The notes: generated by a model from the sequence alone, not told the origin. A stretch of DNA of 64,000 nucleotides from Lentzea tibetensis (GCF_007845675.1 NZ_VOBR01000005.1:380163-444162), one strand, 5' to 3'. Positions 1 to 8,936 are shown, counted from the first letter of the stretch. Translations and numbers: made by a program.

Positions 1-23
1 CCGACCCCGATCGGACGTGCCAG

Positions 24-1013
24 GTGAAAGCGGCCGTCATCAGCGCACCCGACGTGGTCGAGGTGACCACTGTGGACGATCCGGCGCCCGGCAGGCGCGA
101 GGTCGTCGTGGACGTCGCCGCGTGCGGGCTGTGCGGAACGGACCTGCACATCCTGCAGGGCGAGTTCGCGCCGACGCTGCCGGTCGTGCCGGGGCACGAG
201 TTCGCGGGCGTGGTCGCCGAGGTCGGAACGGAGGTCACCGAGCTGCGCGTCGGCGACCGGGTGGCCGTCGACCCGTCGCTGTACTGCTACGAGTGCCGGT
301 TCTGCCGGTCCGGGCGCAACAACCTGTGCGAGCGCTGGGCCGCGATCGGGGTGACGACGAGCGGCGGCGCGGCCGAGTTCGCGGTCGCGCCGGTCGCGAA
401 CTGCGTGAAGCTGCCGGACCACGTGCGGCTGGAGGACGCCGCGCTGATCGAGCCGCTGTCGTGCGCGGTGCGCGGGTACGACGTGCTGCGGTCGCAGCTC
501 GCGACCCGCGTGCTGATCTACGGGTCGGGCACGATGGGCCTGATGATGCTCCAGCTCGGCAAGCTGACCGGTGCGGCGTCGATCGAGGTGGTCGACGTGA
601 ACTCCGAACGGCTGGAGACCGCCCGTCTGCTCGGCGTCTCGGCGGCCGCGACGTCCGCCGACGAACTGGACCGGCCGGACGGCTGGGACGTCGTGATCGA
701 CGCGACCGGCAACGAGAAGGCGATCCAGGACGGGCTCGGCCGGGTCGCGCGCGGCGGAACGTTCCTGCAGTTCGGCGTCTCGGACTACTCGGCGCGGGCG
801 ACGATCGAGCCGTACAAGATCTACAACCAGGAGATCACGATCACCGGTTCGATGGCCGTGCTGCACTCGTTCGAACGCGCGTCTGACCTGTTCGCGAACG
901 GTGTGCTCGACGCGGAGGTGTTCATCAGCGACCGGCTGCCGCTCGACGAGTACGCCGCCGCGCTGGACGCGTTCAAGTCCGGGAAGGGGCGCAAGATCCA
1001 GGTGCTGCCGTAG
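24..1013 (+). CDS. Zinc-dependent alcohol/polyol dehydrogenase (MDR superfamily)
   Basis: NAD(P)-dependent medium-chain dehydrogenase, 329 aa, probably oxidising a secondary alcohol or polyol in the cytoplasm. The N-terminal GroES-like domain shows the catalytic zinc ligands (CGLCGTDLH near residue 34, then PGHEFAG) and a structural zinc lobe with four cysteines (CYECRFC...C near residues 89-103). The Rossmann domain has YGSGTMGLMM near residue 167. Length is typical of sorbitol/threonine-dehydrogenase-like members. The GTG at 24 is the first start; only 23 bases lie upstream, so promoter and operon partners are outside the window. Substrate cannot be told from sequence. The family is clear. 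Confidence 0.92.
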   Translation: MKAAVISAPDVVEVTTVDDPAPGRREVVVDVAACGLCGTDLHILQGEFAPTLPVVPGHEFAGVVAEVGTEVTELRVGDRVAVDPSLYCYECRFCRSGRNNLCERWAAIGVTTSGGAAEFAVAPVANCVKLPDHVRLEDAALIEPLSCAVRGYDVLRSQLATRVLIYGSGTMGLMMLQLGKLTGAASIEVVDVNSERLETARLLGVSAAATSADELDRPDGWDVVIDATGNEKAIQDGLGRVARGGTFLQFGVSDYSARATIEPYKIYNQEITITGSMAVLHSFERASDLFANGVLDAEVFISDRLPLDEYAAALDAFKSGKGRKIQVLP

Positions 1014-1094
1014 GACATCTCGTATCCAGGCCGCACGCACTCCCCTCTTGCCATACTGGACGCGCCGCCAGGCGCTCCGGGGGGAGGATCAACG

Positions 1095-1349
1095 ATGACG
1101 TTGGACGAGTTCCTGGACTCGGTTCAGGACTTACCGGACGACGAGTTGCTGGCCTGGTACGACGCGTTCGAGGGGCGGGCCACGGCGCCTGAGGCCGATG
1201 ACGCGGACTTCGATCACGAGCACGAGCCGTTGAAGTACTCGGTCGACGACCTGCGGGCGATACTGGTCAAGATCGCGGAGAACCGGGATGTGCACACCTC
1301 GAATCCCGGTTCTCCATGGCACAACCTGTGGCACTGGATGCGCCGGTAG
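1095..1349 (+). CDS. Small acidic protein of unknown function
   Basis: An 84-aa acidic protein beginning MTLDEFLDSVQDLPDDELLA, preceded by a good ribosome-binding site (GGGGGAGGATCAACG). It has no membrane segment and no recognised domain. The first half is rich in Asp and Glu, and the end is HNLWHWMRR. It lies directly before the histidine kinase: its stop TAG at 1347 overlaps an in-frame GTG of the kinase, which suggests translational coupling. A role as an accessory to the two-component system is inference from position only. Confidence 0.6.
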   Translation: MTLDEFLDSVQDLPDDELLAWYDAFEGRATAPEADDADFDHEHEPLKYSVDDLRAILVKIAENRDVHTSNPGSPWHNLWHWMRR

Positions 1350-3268
1350 TGGAGCCGGCCGCTCTGCGCGGGGAGATCGTCGCGGCGCGCGCGTTGGGCG
1401 TCGCGGTCGCGGCGTGCGTGCTGTTCGCCGCCGTGCACGCGACGATCGCGGGCACCATCGGGGTCTCACACCCCCGCAACTGGCTCGTCGCGATCGGCTG
1501 CACCCTGCTCGGCCTGCGCGTCGTCGCACACGTCCAGCGCAACTCGGTCGGCTGGATGCTGCTCGCGATGGGCGCGTTCGGCGCCGTCGCCGTGGCGGTG
1601 GCCGGCTGGCGCGACGTGCCCGCCGCCGCGTGGGTCGACGCCTGGGTGTGGTGGCCGACGTACGCGCTGCTGCCCGCCGTGGCACTCGTGTTCCCCACCG
1701 GGAGCCCCGTGTCGCGGCGGTGGCGCCCGGTGCTGGTCGCGAGCCTGGTCAGCATCCTGCTCGGCACCGTCGGGCTCGGCTGGGCGTCGTGGTCGTCGCC
1801 GGGGACGTTCTGGGACGACGCGGTGAGCGGTGAGCCGGTGCACGGTTTTCCCAAGCACATCACCATGATCGGTCTGGCCGGTGTGGTGCTCAGCCTGCTC
1901 GCCGCGGTGGTGGCGCTCGCGTTGCGCTGGCGTCGTTCGGCCGGTGACCAGCGGCGGCTGTTCGTGTGGGCGACGAGCCTGCTCGCGATCGCGGTGCTCG
2001 CGTTCCTGCTGGAGATCCCGTTCGGCGACTGGTCGTGGTTCGCGGGCGCCATCGCGTTCCCGGCGGCCGCGGTGATCGCCATCGTGCGCTACGGGCTGTA
2101 CGACATCAGCCTGATCATCCACCGCTCACTGCTGTACGGCACGCTGACGGTCGCGTTGCTCGCGCTGTACACGCTCGTCGCGCTCGCGGCGGGCTCGGTG
2201 TTCTCCGGCCAGGCGGCGGTGTTCGGCACGGCGGCCGCGGTGCTCGCGATCAACCCGTTGCGGCACACCGTGCAGCGCCGCCTCGACCGCTGGCTCTACG
2301 GCACCCGCGCGGATCCCTACGCCGCGCTGTCGACGCTGGGCGGGCGGCTCGAACACTCGCTGGCGCCCAACGAGGTGCTGCCCGCGGTGGCCGCGACGAT
2401 CGCCGAGTCGCTGAAGCTGCCGTACGTCGCGATCCGCGGGGGCGGTGCGCTCGCACTCGCCGAGCACGGCTCGTCGCACGGCTGGCCGCAGCTGCGGTTC
2501 CCGATGACCTACCGCGGCAAGACGATCGGCGACCTGGTCGTCGAACCGCGCGCGCCGGACGAGCGCCTGACCGACCGCGAGCTGAGCCTGCTCGCGGACC
2601 TGGCCCGCTCGACCGCGCCCGCCGCCCAGTCGCTGCGCCTGACCGCCGACCTCCAGCTGGCGCGCGAACGCCTGGTCCGCGCGCGGGAGGAGGAACGCCT
2701 GCGGCTGCGCAGGGACCTGCACGACGGCGTCGGCCCGAGCCTCGTCGGCATCCGCCTGCAGCTGCGCGCCGCGCGGCGCGCGTTGAGCCCGTCCGACGCC
2801 GAGGTGCTCGACGCCGTGCTCACCGACGTCGACACCACGGCCGCGGAGGTGCGCGCGCTCGTCGACGGCCTGCGCCCGCCGATCCTCGACCAGGGCCTGG
2901 TGCTGGCGTTGCGCCAGGAGGCGGCCCGGTTCACCGGTCCCGGCCTCTCCGTCGTCGTCGACGCCGACGAGCTGACCGGCCTGCCCGCCGCCGTCGAGGT
3001 GGCCGCGTACCGGATCGCCGCCGAGGCGCTGACCAACACGGCCCGCCACTCCGGCGCGGCGTCGTGCCGGATCACGGTGCGCCGCAACTCGAACCTGGAG
3101 CTGGAGATCGTCGACGACGGCAGCGGTGTCGCCGCGGACGCCACGCCCGGCGTCGGTCTCGGCTCGATGCGCGAACGGTGCGCGGAGCTGGGCGGCTCGT
3201 GCACCGTCGGTGCCGCGTCACCCCGCGGCACGCGCGTCGTAGCCCTGATTCCCCTGGAGGCCCAGTGA
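1349..3268 (+). CDS. Membrane sensor histidine kinase, NarL/DesK class
   Basis: Sensor kinase that autophosphorylates and passes phosphate to the response regulator encoded just downstream. The first ~300 residues hold about nine or ten hydrophobic segments. A GAF-like linker follows, then the HisKA_3 dimerisation helix with phospho-acceptor in LRRDLHDGVGPSL and a C-terminal HATPase with DDGSGV and GVGLGSMRERC. I favour GTG 1349, which shares TAGTG with the stop of the small gene before it; ATG 1316 is 11 codons upstream in frame and is the alternative. The kinase stop overlaps the regulator start (TGATG at 3266). The many-helix sensor suggests a membrane or hydrophobic stimulus, but the signal is unknown. 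Confidence 0.9.
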   Translation: MEPAALRGEIVAARALGVAVAACVLFAAVHATIAGTIGVSHPRNWLVAIGCTLLGLRVVAHVQRNSVGWMLLAMGAFGAVAVAVAGWRDVPAAAWVDAWVWWPTYALLPAVALVFPTGSPVSRRWRPVLVASLVSILLGTVGLGWASWSSPGTFWDDAVSGEPVHGFPKHITMIGLAGVVLSLLAAVVALALRWRRSAGDQRRLFVWATSLLAIAVLAFLLEIPFGDWSWFAGAIAFPAAAVIAIVRYGLYDISLIIHRSLLYGTLTVALLALYTLVALAAGSVFSGQAAVFGTAAAVLAINPLRHTVQRRLDRWLYGTRADPYAALSTLGGRLEHSLAPNEVLPAVAATIAESLKLPYVAIRGGGALALAEHGSSHGWPQLRFPMTYRGKTIGDLVVEPRAPDERLTDRELSLLADLARSTAPAAQSLRLTADLQLARERLVRAREEERLRLRRDLHDGVGPSLVGIRLQLRAARRALSPSDAEVLDAVLTDVDTTAAEVRALVDGLRPPILDQGLVLALRQEAARFTGPGLSVVVDADELTGLPAAVEVAAYRIAAEALTNTARHSGAASCRITVRRNSNLELEIVDDGSGVAADATPGVGLGSMRERCAELGGSCTVGAASPRGTRVVALIPLEAQ

Positions 3269-3912
3269 TGCGCGTCGTGATCGCGGACGACCACCCCGTG
3301 TTCCGGCGCGGGCTGCGGGCGTTGCTGGACAGCACACCGGGCCTCGAGGTCGTGGCCGAGGCGTCGACCGGCAACGAGGCCGTCGCTCTCGTGTCGGAGC
3401 TGTCGCCGGACGTGGTGGTGCTGGACCTGCACATGCCGGACGGCACCGGTGTGGAGGCGGCCCAGCGGATCCTCGACGCCCGTCCGGGCACCGGCGTGCT
3501 GGTGCTGACCATGCACGAGGACGACGAGCTCGTGTTCGCGGCCATGCGCGCGGGCGCCCGCGGCTACCTGGTGAAGACCGTGGACGACGACGAGATCGTC
3601 CGCGCGGTCCACGTCATCGGCGCGGGCGAGGCGATCTTCAGCCCCACCATCGCGCAACGCATGATGGGTTACTTCACCGCGATCTCCGGCCCCAGCGCGG
3701 CCGAGCTCGCCTTCCCGTCCCTGACCGAACGCGAACGCGACGTGCTGACGTTGCTCGCCTCCGGGATCGGCAACGCCGAGATCGCGCACCGGTTGTCGCT
3801 GAGCCCCAAGACCGTCCGCAACCGCATCTCCAGCATCTTCACCAAGCTGCAGGTGGCCGACCGCGCGCAGGCGATCGTCCGGGCCCGGTCGGCGGGACTG
3901 GGCGGTCCCTGA
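3268..3912 (+). CDS. NarL/FixJ-type response regulator
   Basis: DNA-binding partner of the upstream kinase, 214 aa. The receiver domain starts MRVVIADDHPVFRRGLRALL (acidic pair DD, phospho-acceptor Asp in VVVLDLHMPDGTG, Lys in YLVKTV). The C-terminal LuxR-type helix-turn-helix is LTERERDVLTLLASGIGNAE followed by LSPKTVRNRISSIFTKL. The start overlaps the kinase stop by one base. Length and layout are normal. A perfect 6-2-6 palindrome, GGGGACACGTCCCC, lies just downstream at 3939-3952. Confidence 0.95.
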   Translation: MRVVIADDHPVFRRGLRALLDSTPGLEVVAEASTGNEAVALVSELSPDVVVLDLHMPDGTGVEAAQRILDARPGTGVLVLTMHEDDELVFAAMRAGARGYLVKTVDDDEIVRAVHVIGAGEAIFSPTIAQRMMGYFTAISGPSAAELAFPSLTERERDVLTLLASGIGNAEIAHRLSLSPKTVRNRISSIFTKLQVADRAQAIVRARSAGLGGP

Positions 3913-3938
3913 AAGTGGGGACACCGGTCACCTGTGCC

Positions 3939-3952
3939 GGGGACACGTCCCC
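3939..3952. promoter_or_regulatory. Perfect dyad upstream of radical-SAM-like gene
   Basis: GGGGAC-AC-GTCCCC sits between the response regulator stop and the start of the next gene (3991). It could be a binding site of the adjacent regulator or a weak hairpin; no U-tract follows. The sequence alone cannot decide. Confidence 0.35.
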
Positions 3953-3990
3953 CACCACCATCGACCCCACTGGTGATCAGGGGGAGAACG

Positions 3991-4554
3991 ATGGACATCA
4001 CTTGGGAAGTCGCCTACGCACGGCTGAGCCACGACCGCATGCTGCGCACCGCCGACGCACTCATCTCGATGCGGCCGGACTCGGTCACGCTCACCGGCGG
4101 TGAGCCGCTGTCCGTGCCGGGCCTGTTCGAGGTGGCCGAACGCTTCCGCGCGGCGGGCATCGACATCGTGCTGCGCACCGGCGGCATCGGCCTGCACCCG
4201 TCGATGGTCGCCACGCTGCTCGGCCTGTGCCGCCGGATCGAGGTGACCGTCGAGTCGTTCGCACACGCGTTGCAGGCGCTGCACATGCTCAACGTCGGCG
4301 CGGTGAAGCTGAGGGGCACACCGGTCGCCGACTTCGGGCTCGACGCGACGGCCGTGCGGCACGGGTTCGACCGGCTCGAGGAGTTCTGCTCGTCGGCCGC
4401 CTCGGAGCTGTCCGAGCTGTCGTTCGTGATGCTCGGAGACGCGGTCGCCGCGGACCACGCCCAGTACCTGCAGGCCCTTGCGCCGCACCGGATCCGCGTG
4501 TGCGTGACGACCGCCTGCACCACCGACGCGGTGCTCAGGTCACGCCACTGCTGA
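3991..4554 (+). CDS. Radical-SAM-fold-like protein lacking the [4Fe-4S] cysteines
   Basis: 187-aa protein, start chosen at ATG 3991 after a GGGGGAGAACG ribosome-binding site. Residues 20-70 read like the second strand of radical SAM enzymes: LTGGEPLSVPGLFEVAERF at residues 34-52 keeps the GGEP motif that contacts SAM, followed by GIDIVLRTGGIGLHP. The N-terminal CX3CX2C motif that binds the iron-sulfur cluster is absent, and the remaining cysteines are scattered. It may bind SAM or act as a non-catalytic partner or relic. It follows the two-component genes on the same strand. Its last codons lie in an imperfect tandem duplication (4509-4582). Confidence 0.6.
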   Translation: MDITWEVAYARLSHDRMLRTADALISMRPDSVTLTGGEPLSVPGLFEVAERFRAAGIDIVLRTGGIGLHPSMVATLLGLCRRIEVTVESFAHALQALHMLNVGAVKLRGTPVADFGLDATAVRHGFDRLEEFCSSAASELSELSFVMLGDAVAADHAQYLQALAPHRIRVCVTTACTTDAVLRSRHC

Positions 4555-4582
4555 CCGCGTGCACCACCGAAGCTGTGCTCAG
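4509..4582. repeat. Imperfect 30-bp direct repeat, 44-bp period
   Basis: The 30 bases at 4509-4538 recur at 4553-4582 with three mismatches. The first copy is the 3' end of the radical-SAM-like gene; the second lies between its stop and the stop of the convergent GntR gene. The duplication may have altered the protein's C-terminus. Confidence 0.75.
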
Positions 4583-4588
4583 ACCGCG

Positions 4589-5227
4589 TCACGACAGCGT
4601 CGAGCGAGACTCCTCGATGGCACGAAGCGTCGCGGCGAGGTGGTCGCGGGTGAGGCGCTCCGCGGCGTCGAGGTCTCCATCGCGCAGGTGCGCGAGCAGC
4701 TCGGCGTGCTCGGCGTTGCTGTCCGCGCGCTGGTCGGGCTTGGCGAGTGACAGCGCGACGTAGGGGATCGCGCTGTCCCGCAACGAAGCCACGATGTCGC
4801 CGAGCCGCGTGCCGTCGGCGGGGGCGAAGAGCGTGTGGTGGAACTCGCGGTTCAGCTCGGCCCACCGGGAGACGTCCTGCTCGGTCTCCATCCGCTCGTA
4901 CAACCGCCGCGCGTGGTCGAGTTCCTTGCCGTCCAGTTCGGACACGGCTTTCCTGAGCAGCATGGGTTCCAGCACCATGCGCAGCTCGTAGATCTCCCGC
5001 ACCTCGTCGAGGCTCAGCGACCGCACGACGGCGCCCCGGTGCGGGTCGAGCAGCACGAGTCCCTCGCGAGCCAGGTCCTGCAACGCCTCGCGCACCGGCG
5101 TCGTGGAGACGTCGAGGCGTTTCGCCAGCTCGGTCTGCACGAGTCGCGCGCCGGGTTCGATGACGCCCTCGATGATCTCCGACCGCAGCGTCTGCCGGAC
5201 GAATTCGTAGTTGGTCTTCGGTCTCAC
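4589..5227 (-). CDS. GntR-family (FadR/FCD) transcriptional regulator
   Basis: 212-aa regulator with an N-terminal winged helix (LAKRLDVSTTPVREALQDLA near residues 34-53) and a C-terminal FCD ligand domain with metal-binding histidines (NREFHHTLF). Its start overlaps the asparaginase stop (5224-5227), so the two are co-translated. The FCD family usually binds small carboxylic acids or sugars acids; here aspartate or a sugar acid is a reasonable guess given asparaginase and the two divergent MFS genes. A 12-bp palindrome at 6191-6202 is a candidate operator. Confidence 0.92.
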   Translation of the reverse strand: MRPKTNYEFVRQTLRSEIIEGVIEPGARLVQTELAKRLDVSTTPVREALQDLAREGLVLLDPHRGAVVRSLSLDEVREIYELRMVLEPMLLRKAVSELDGKELDHARRLYERMETEQDVSRWAELNREFHHTLFAPADGTRLGDIVASLRDSAIPYVALSLAKPDQRADSNAEHAELLAHLRDGDLDAAERLTRDHLAATLRAIEESRSTLS

Positions 5228-6183
5228 CAGATGCTCCCGCGCTTCTCGAACTCATCGGCCAGCTGCTCCTGGCTCGCGTTCGCCCCGAGCAGCAGGGCCA
5301 GCAGGATCCGCGCCTTGCGCGGGCACAGCCACCCGGCCATCAAAACACCCCGCGCGATCAGGTCGGACTCCGAGCCCTGGAAACCGTAGGTGCGGCGGAA
5401 CGTGGTGCCCGCCCCCGTCCGGCTGGCGACCACCACCGGGAACGGCGCGGCGGCGATCGCGTCCGCCATGCCCGTGGACACGTGGCCGACGCCTGTCGCC
5501 GCCACCACGGCGCCGTCGACCCGCAGTGCGCGGACCAGGCTTCCGTCATCGCCGAGCGTGGCTTCCAGCAGCGCGACGCTCGGCACCGCCGATGGACGGG
5601 ACAACGCCCCAAAGCGTTCCGCGACGGGGTGGAAGTAGTGGACCTCCTGCTCGGCGACGAGGCCGAGCGGGCCTGCCGGTGCGGACTGGAACGCGTCCAA
5701 CCTGCTGGAGTGCGTCTTGCGCACCCAGCGCGCCGCGTGCACCTCGTCGTTGAGGACGAGCAGGCAGCCGCGGCCGCTGCTGTTCGGTGAACCGGCGACG
5801 GTGACGGCGGCGGCGAGGTTCGCGGGCCCGTCCGCGCCGGGCAACGCGGGGTGCCGCATCGCCCCGGTCACCACGACGGGCGCGTCGAACGGCCACAGGC
5901 AGTCGAAGAAGTACGCGGTCTCTTCCAGCGTGTCCGTGCCCTGCACGATCACGACTCCCCTGGCACCCCGCTCGACCTGCGTCTTAGCCCAGTCGAGCGC
6001 CGTCAGCAGCGTGTCGAACGTCAGCGACGCGCCCGGAGTGGTCGCCAGTGTGACGACTTCGCCGACAGCCAGGCCTTCGACGAGGTCAGCGGCGCTCTTG
6101 GTCGGCACCACGCCCTGGCCCGTCGGCGTCATCGCGATCGTTCCACCCAGTGAGGCCACGGCCACCAAGGTATTGCAATCCAT
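5224..6183 (-). CDS. L-asparaginase, bacterial type
   Basis: Hydrolyses L-asparagine to aspartate and ammonia. The 319-aa protein begins MDCNTLVAVASLGGTIAMTP with the first catalytic Thr in GGTIAMT. The second signature is GVVIVQGTDTLEETAYFFD, and NDEVHAARWVRKTH is the usual C-terminal-half motif. No signal peptide is seen, so it is likely cytoplasmic. The start at 6183 is chosen because homology begins there; an upstream extension in frame has no family character. It is co-translated with the GntR gene and diverges from the MFS genes. Confidence 0.9.
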   Translation of the reverse strand: MDCNTLVAVASLGGTIAMTPTGQGVVPTKSAADLVEGLAVGEVVTLATTPGASLTFDTLLTALDWAKTQVERGARGVVIVQGTDTLEETAYFFDCLWPFDAPVVVTGAMRHPALPGADGPANLAAAVTVAGSPNSSGRGCLLVLNDEVHAARWVRKTHSSRLDAFQSAPAGPLGLVAEQEVHYFHPVAERFGALSRPSAVPSVALLEATLGDDGSLVRALRVDGAVVAATGVGHVSTGMADAIAAAPFPVVVASRTGAGTTFRRTYGFQGSESDLIARGVLMAGWLCPRKARILLALLLGANASQEQLADEFEKRGSIW

Positions 6184-6190
6184 ACTGTGC

Positions 6191-6202
6191 ACTTTATAAA
6201 GT
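6191..6202. promoter_or_regulatory. Palindrome ACTTTATAAAGT, candidate GntR operator
   Basis: Perfect 12-bp palindrome in the 48-bp gap between the divergent asparaginase and MFS starts, unusually AT-rich for this genome. Its position suits control of both directions by the GntR regulator encoded downstream of the asparaginase. Binding is inferred. Confidence 0.5.
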
Positions 6203-6231
6203 CTGCCCTCCCCCGAGCAAGGGAGAGCGAA

Positions 6232-7542
6232 GTGAGCAGGTACCGGTACGTGATCTTCGGCCTCCTGGTCGTGGTCGCGTTGATCAACTACATCGACCGC
6301 GGCGCCATCTCGTACGCGGCGGGATCGATCACCGCGGAGTTCGGCTTCGACAAGAAGTCCTGGGGTGAGGTGCTCGGGTTCTTCGGCTACGGCTACATGT
6401 TCGGCGCGCTCGTCGGCGGCTGGTTCGCCGACCGGCTCGGCCCGCGCCGGGTGTGGCTGTGGGCGGGTGCGGCGTGGTCGGTGCTGGAGATCGCGTCGGC
6501 CTTCGCGGGTGAGCTCGGCCTGCTGCTCGGCTCCGCGCTGTGGGGCTTCGCGGTGGTGCGCGTGCTGTTCGGCTTCGCCGAGGGGCCCGCGTACTCGACG
6601 ATCAACCGCACGATGGCGGACTGGGCCGCCCCGAAGGAACGCGGCTTCGCGGTGTCGCTCGGCCTGCTCAGCACTCCCCTGGGCGCACTGCTCACCGCAC
6701 CCGTGTCCGTCGGGCTGCTGACGCTGACCGGCAACTGGCGGGTCACCTTCATCGTCCTCGGAGCCGCCGGGTTGTTGCTGCTCGTGGCGTTCTACCGGTT
6801 GTTCCGGAACAGGCCGGAGGAGCACCCGAGCGTCTCCCCCGACGAGCTCGCGCTGATCCGCTCGTCGGCGGGCCCCGAGGCGGTCGCCCGGCCGCTGCCC
6901 GCCGCGGCGTTCTTCCGCAGCCGCACGCTGCTGCTGAACGCGGTGGGCTACTTCGCCTTCATGTTCGTCAACTTCACCATCCTGACGTGGGTGCCGAAGT
7001 ACCTGCAGGACGAGTTCGGCTTCTCACTGGGATCGCTGTGGTACCTGGGCATGGTCCCGTGGGTCGGCGCGTGCGTGACGATCGTCCTGGGTGGACGGAT
7101 CTCGGACTGGCTGCGCCGCCGCACCGGCAACCTGCGCATCGCCCGCAACGCGCTGGCGGTGGCGTCGATGGCGCTCACGGCCACCTGCTTCCTGCTCATC
7201 CCCTTCGTGTCCGGACCGGTCGCCGTGCTCTCACTGATGGCGCTGGGGAACGCGCTGAACTCGTTGCCCAACGCGGTGTTCTGGAGCGTCATCATCGACA
7301 CGGCGCCGTCCCGCGCAGGAACGTTCGGCGGCTTCACCCACTTCATCGCGAACATCGCCACGATCCTCGCCCCCACGCTCGCCGGGTACCTCGCGACGTC
7401 GTACGGCTACTCGTCGATGTTCGTCGCGGCCGGCGCCGCGACGGTGCTCGGGATGTGCGCCATGGCACTCATCCGACCCGGCCGTCTCAATGCGCGGGAC
7501 GAATTGTCCCCTGTGGAACGTCCGGCGAACATGGGAGCGTGA
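6232..7542 (+). CDS. MFS transporter, anion:cation symporter-like
   Basis: 436-aa permease with about 12 membrane segments. The first helix contains VVALINYIDRGAISYAAGSI, typical of the hexuronate/galactonate-type symporter group, and GWFADRLGPRRVW is the MFS loop 2-3 motif. GTG 6232 after GGGAGAGC is preferred to an upstream ATG at 6187 that lies inside the operator region. Its stop overlaps the start of the next MFS gene (GTGA at 7539). The substrate is likely an organic or sugar acid, possibly linked to the GntR ligand. Confidence 0.88.
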   Translation: MSRYRYVIFGLLVVVALINYIDRGAISYAAGSITAEFGFDKKSWGEVLGFFGYGYMFGALVGGWFADRLGPRRVWLWAGAAWSVLEIASAFAGELGLLLGSALWGFAVVRVLFGFAEGPAYSTINRTMADWAAPKERGFAVSLGLLSTPLGALLTAPVSVGLLTLTGNWRVTFIVLGAAGLLLLVAFYRLFRNRPEEHPSVSPDELALIRSSAGPEAVARPLPAAAFFRSRTLLLNAVGYFAFMFVNFTILTWVPKYLQDEFGFSLGSLWYLGMVPWVGACVTIVLGGRISDWLRRRTGNLRIARNALAVASMALTATCFLLIPFVSGPVAVLSLMALGNALNSLPNAVFWSVIIDTAPSRAGTFGGFTHFIANIATILAPTLAGYLATSYGYSSMFVAAGAATVLGMCAMALIRPGRLNARDELSPVERPANMGA

Positions 7543-8936
7543 CCATCCAGATCCGCAACGCCCGTGACGTCAACGACCTGGTGAACTCCGGCGCGGCCGC
7601 GGGCAGCAACGCCCGCATGATCGTCTTCCTCGCGCTGGGCGGCATCTTCCTCGACGCCTACGACTTCACGTCACTGGCCTACGGCATGAAGGACATCACG
7701 GCCGAGTTCGGGCTGTCCCCGGTGTGGGCGGGCGTCGTGAACGTGTCGATCATGGTCGGCGCCGTCGTCGGAGCGCTCTTCGGCGGGGTGCTGGTCGACC
7801 GGATCGGCCGCTACCGCGTGTTCATGGCGGACATGCTGTTCTTCGTGGTCGCCGCGCTCGGCTGCGCGTTCGCGCCGAACGAGTACGTGCTCGTGTTCTT
7901 CCGGTTCCTGATGGGCATCGGCGTCGGCATGGACCTGCCGGTCGCGATGGCGTTCCTCGCCGAGTTCTCCCGGCTGACCGGCAAGGGCAGCAAAGCGTCG
8001 CGCACCGCCGCGTGGGCGCCGGCGTGGTTCACCGCGACGAGCGCCTGCTACCTGATCATCCTCGGCCTGTACCAGGTGGTTCCGCACGCCGACCTGTGGC
8101 GCTACACCGTCGGCTTCGGCGCGGTTCCGGCCGTCGTGATCCTGCTGGTGCGCAAGAAGTACATGAACGAGTCCCCGGCGTGGGCCGCGCAGCGGGGCGA
8201 CCTGGAACGAGCGGCCGCGATCCTGCGGGACTCGTACGGGGTGGACGCGGTGGCCGTCTCCTCCGCTCCGGTCCCGACGCCACCGCGCGGGTCGTTCCGG
8301 CCGCTGTTCAACCGGACGTACCGCCTGCGGACCGCGCTGGCGCTGGCCGTGGCGCTGGCGCAGACGTTCGCCTACAACGCGGTCGCGTACGGCCTGCCGG
8401 TGATCATCGCGTCGTTCCTGGCGCAGGGTCCGCTGACCACGATCACGGCTTCGCTGGTGCTGAACCTCGGGTTCGCCGTGACGGGCGGCCTGCTCGGCAT
8501 CCGCTGGGCGCGTTCGGGCGCGTGGCGGATGACCGTGCTCGGCTTCGCCGTGCAGCTCGTCTCGCTGGTGGCGCTGGCGTTGATCGGCAAGCCGTCGTCG
8601 GTGCTGGCGCTCGCGGCGCTGCTGTCGCTGGGCGCGTTCCTGTTCGCGCAGGCCTGGGGGCCGGGTGCGCACTACATGACGTTCGCGTCGCTGAGCTACC
8701 CGACGTCGCTGCGCGGCGTGGGGGTCGGGTTCAACCAGGGCGTGCTGCGGGTGGGGTCGACGCTGTCGCTGTTCCTGTTCCCGATCCTCGCGGCGTCGCT
8801 GGGGCCCCGCGTGTTCTGGGTGATCGCAGCGGCGCCCGCACTCGGGTTGCTGGCGCTGCTGCTGATCAGGTGGGAGCCGGTCGGTTACGACGTCGATGCC
8901 GAGGACGAGCTCATCCCTGCCGGTGACCGGCCATGA
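7539..8936 (+). CDS. MFS transporter, sugar/aromatic acid porter-like
   Basis: 465-aa permease, about 12 membrane segments. The first segment is GGIFLDAYDFTSLAYGMKDI, followed by FGGVLVDRIGRYRVF (the DRxGR signature). It has a cytoplasmic middle loop and the pattern of metabolite:H+ symporters. GTG 7539 overlaps the previous stop, so the two transporters are translationally coupled, either as two systems for related substrates or as an unusual pair. Its 3' end overlaps the convergent mtnD gene by 26 bp. Confidence 0.87.
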   Translation: MTIQIRNARDVNDLVNSGAAAGSNARMIVFLALGGIFLDAYDFTSLAYGMKDITAEFGLSPVWAGVVNVSIMVGAVVGALFGGVLVDRIGRYRVFMADMLFFVVAALGCAFAPNEYVLVFFRFLMGIGVGMDLPVAMAFLAEFSRLTGKGSKASRTAAWAPAWFTATSACYLIILGLYQVVPHADLWRYTVGFGAVPAVVILLVRKKYMNESPAWAAQRGDLERAAAILRDSYGVDAVAVSSAPVPTPPRGSFRPLFNRTYRLRTALALAVALAQTFAYNAVAYGLPVIIASFLAQGPLTTITASLVLNLGFAVTGGLLGIRWARSGAWRMTVLGFAVQLVSLVALALIGKPSSVLALAALLSLGAFLFAQAWGPGAHYMTFASLSYPTSLRGVGVGFNQGVLRVGSTLSLFLFPILAASLGPRVFWVIAAAPALGLLALLLIRWEPVGYDVDAEDELIPAGDRP

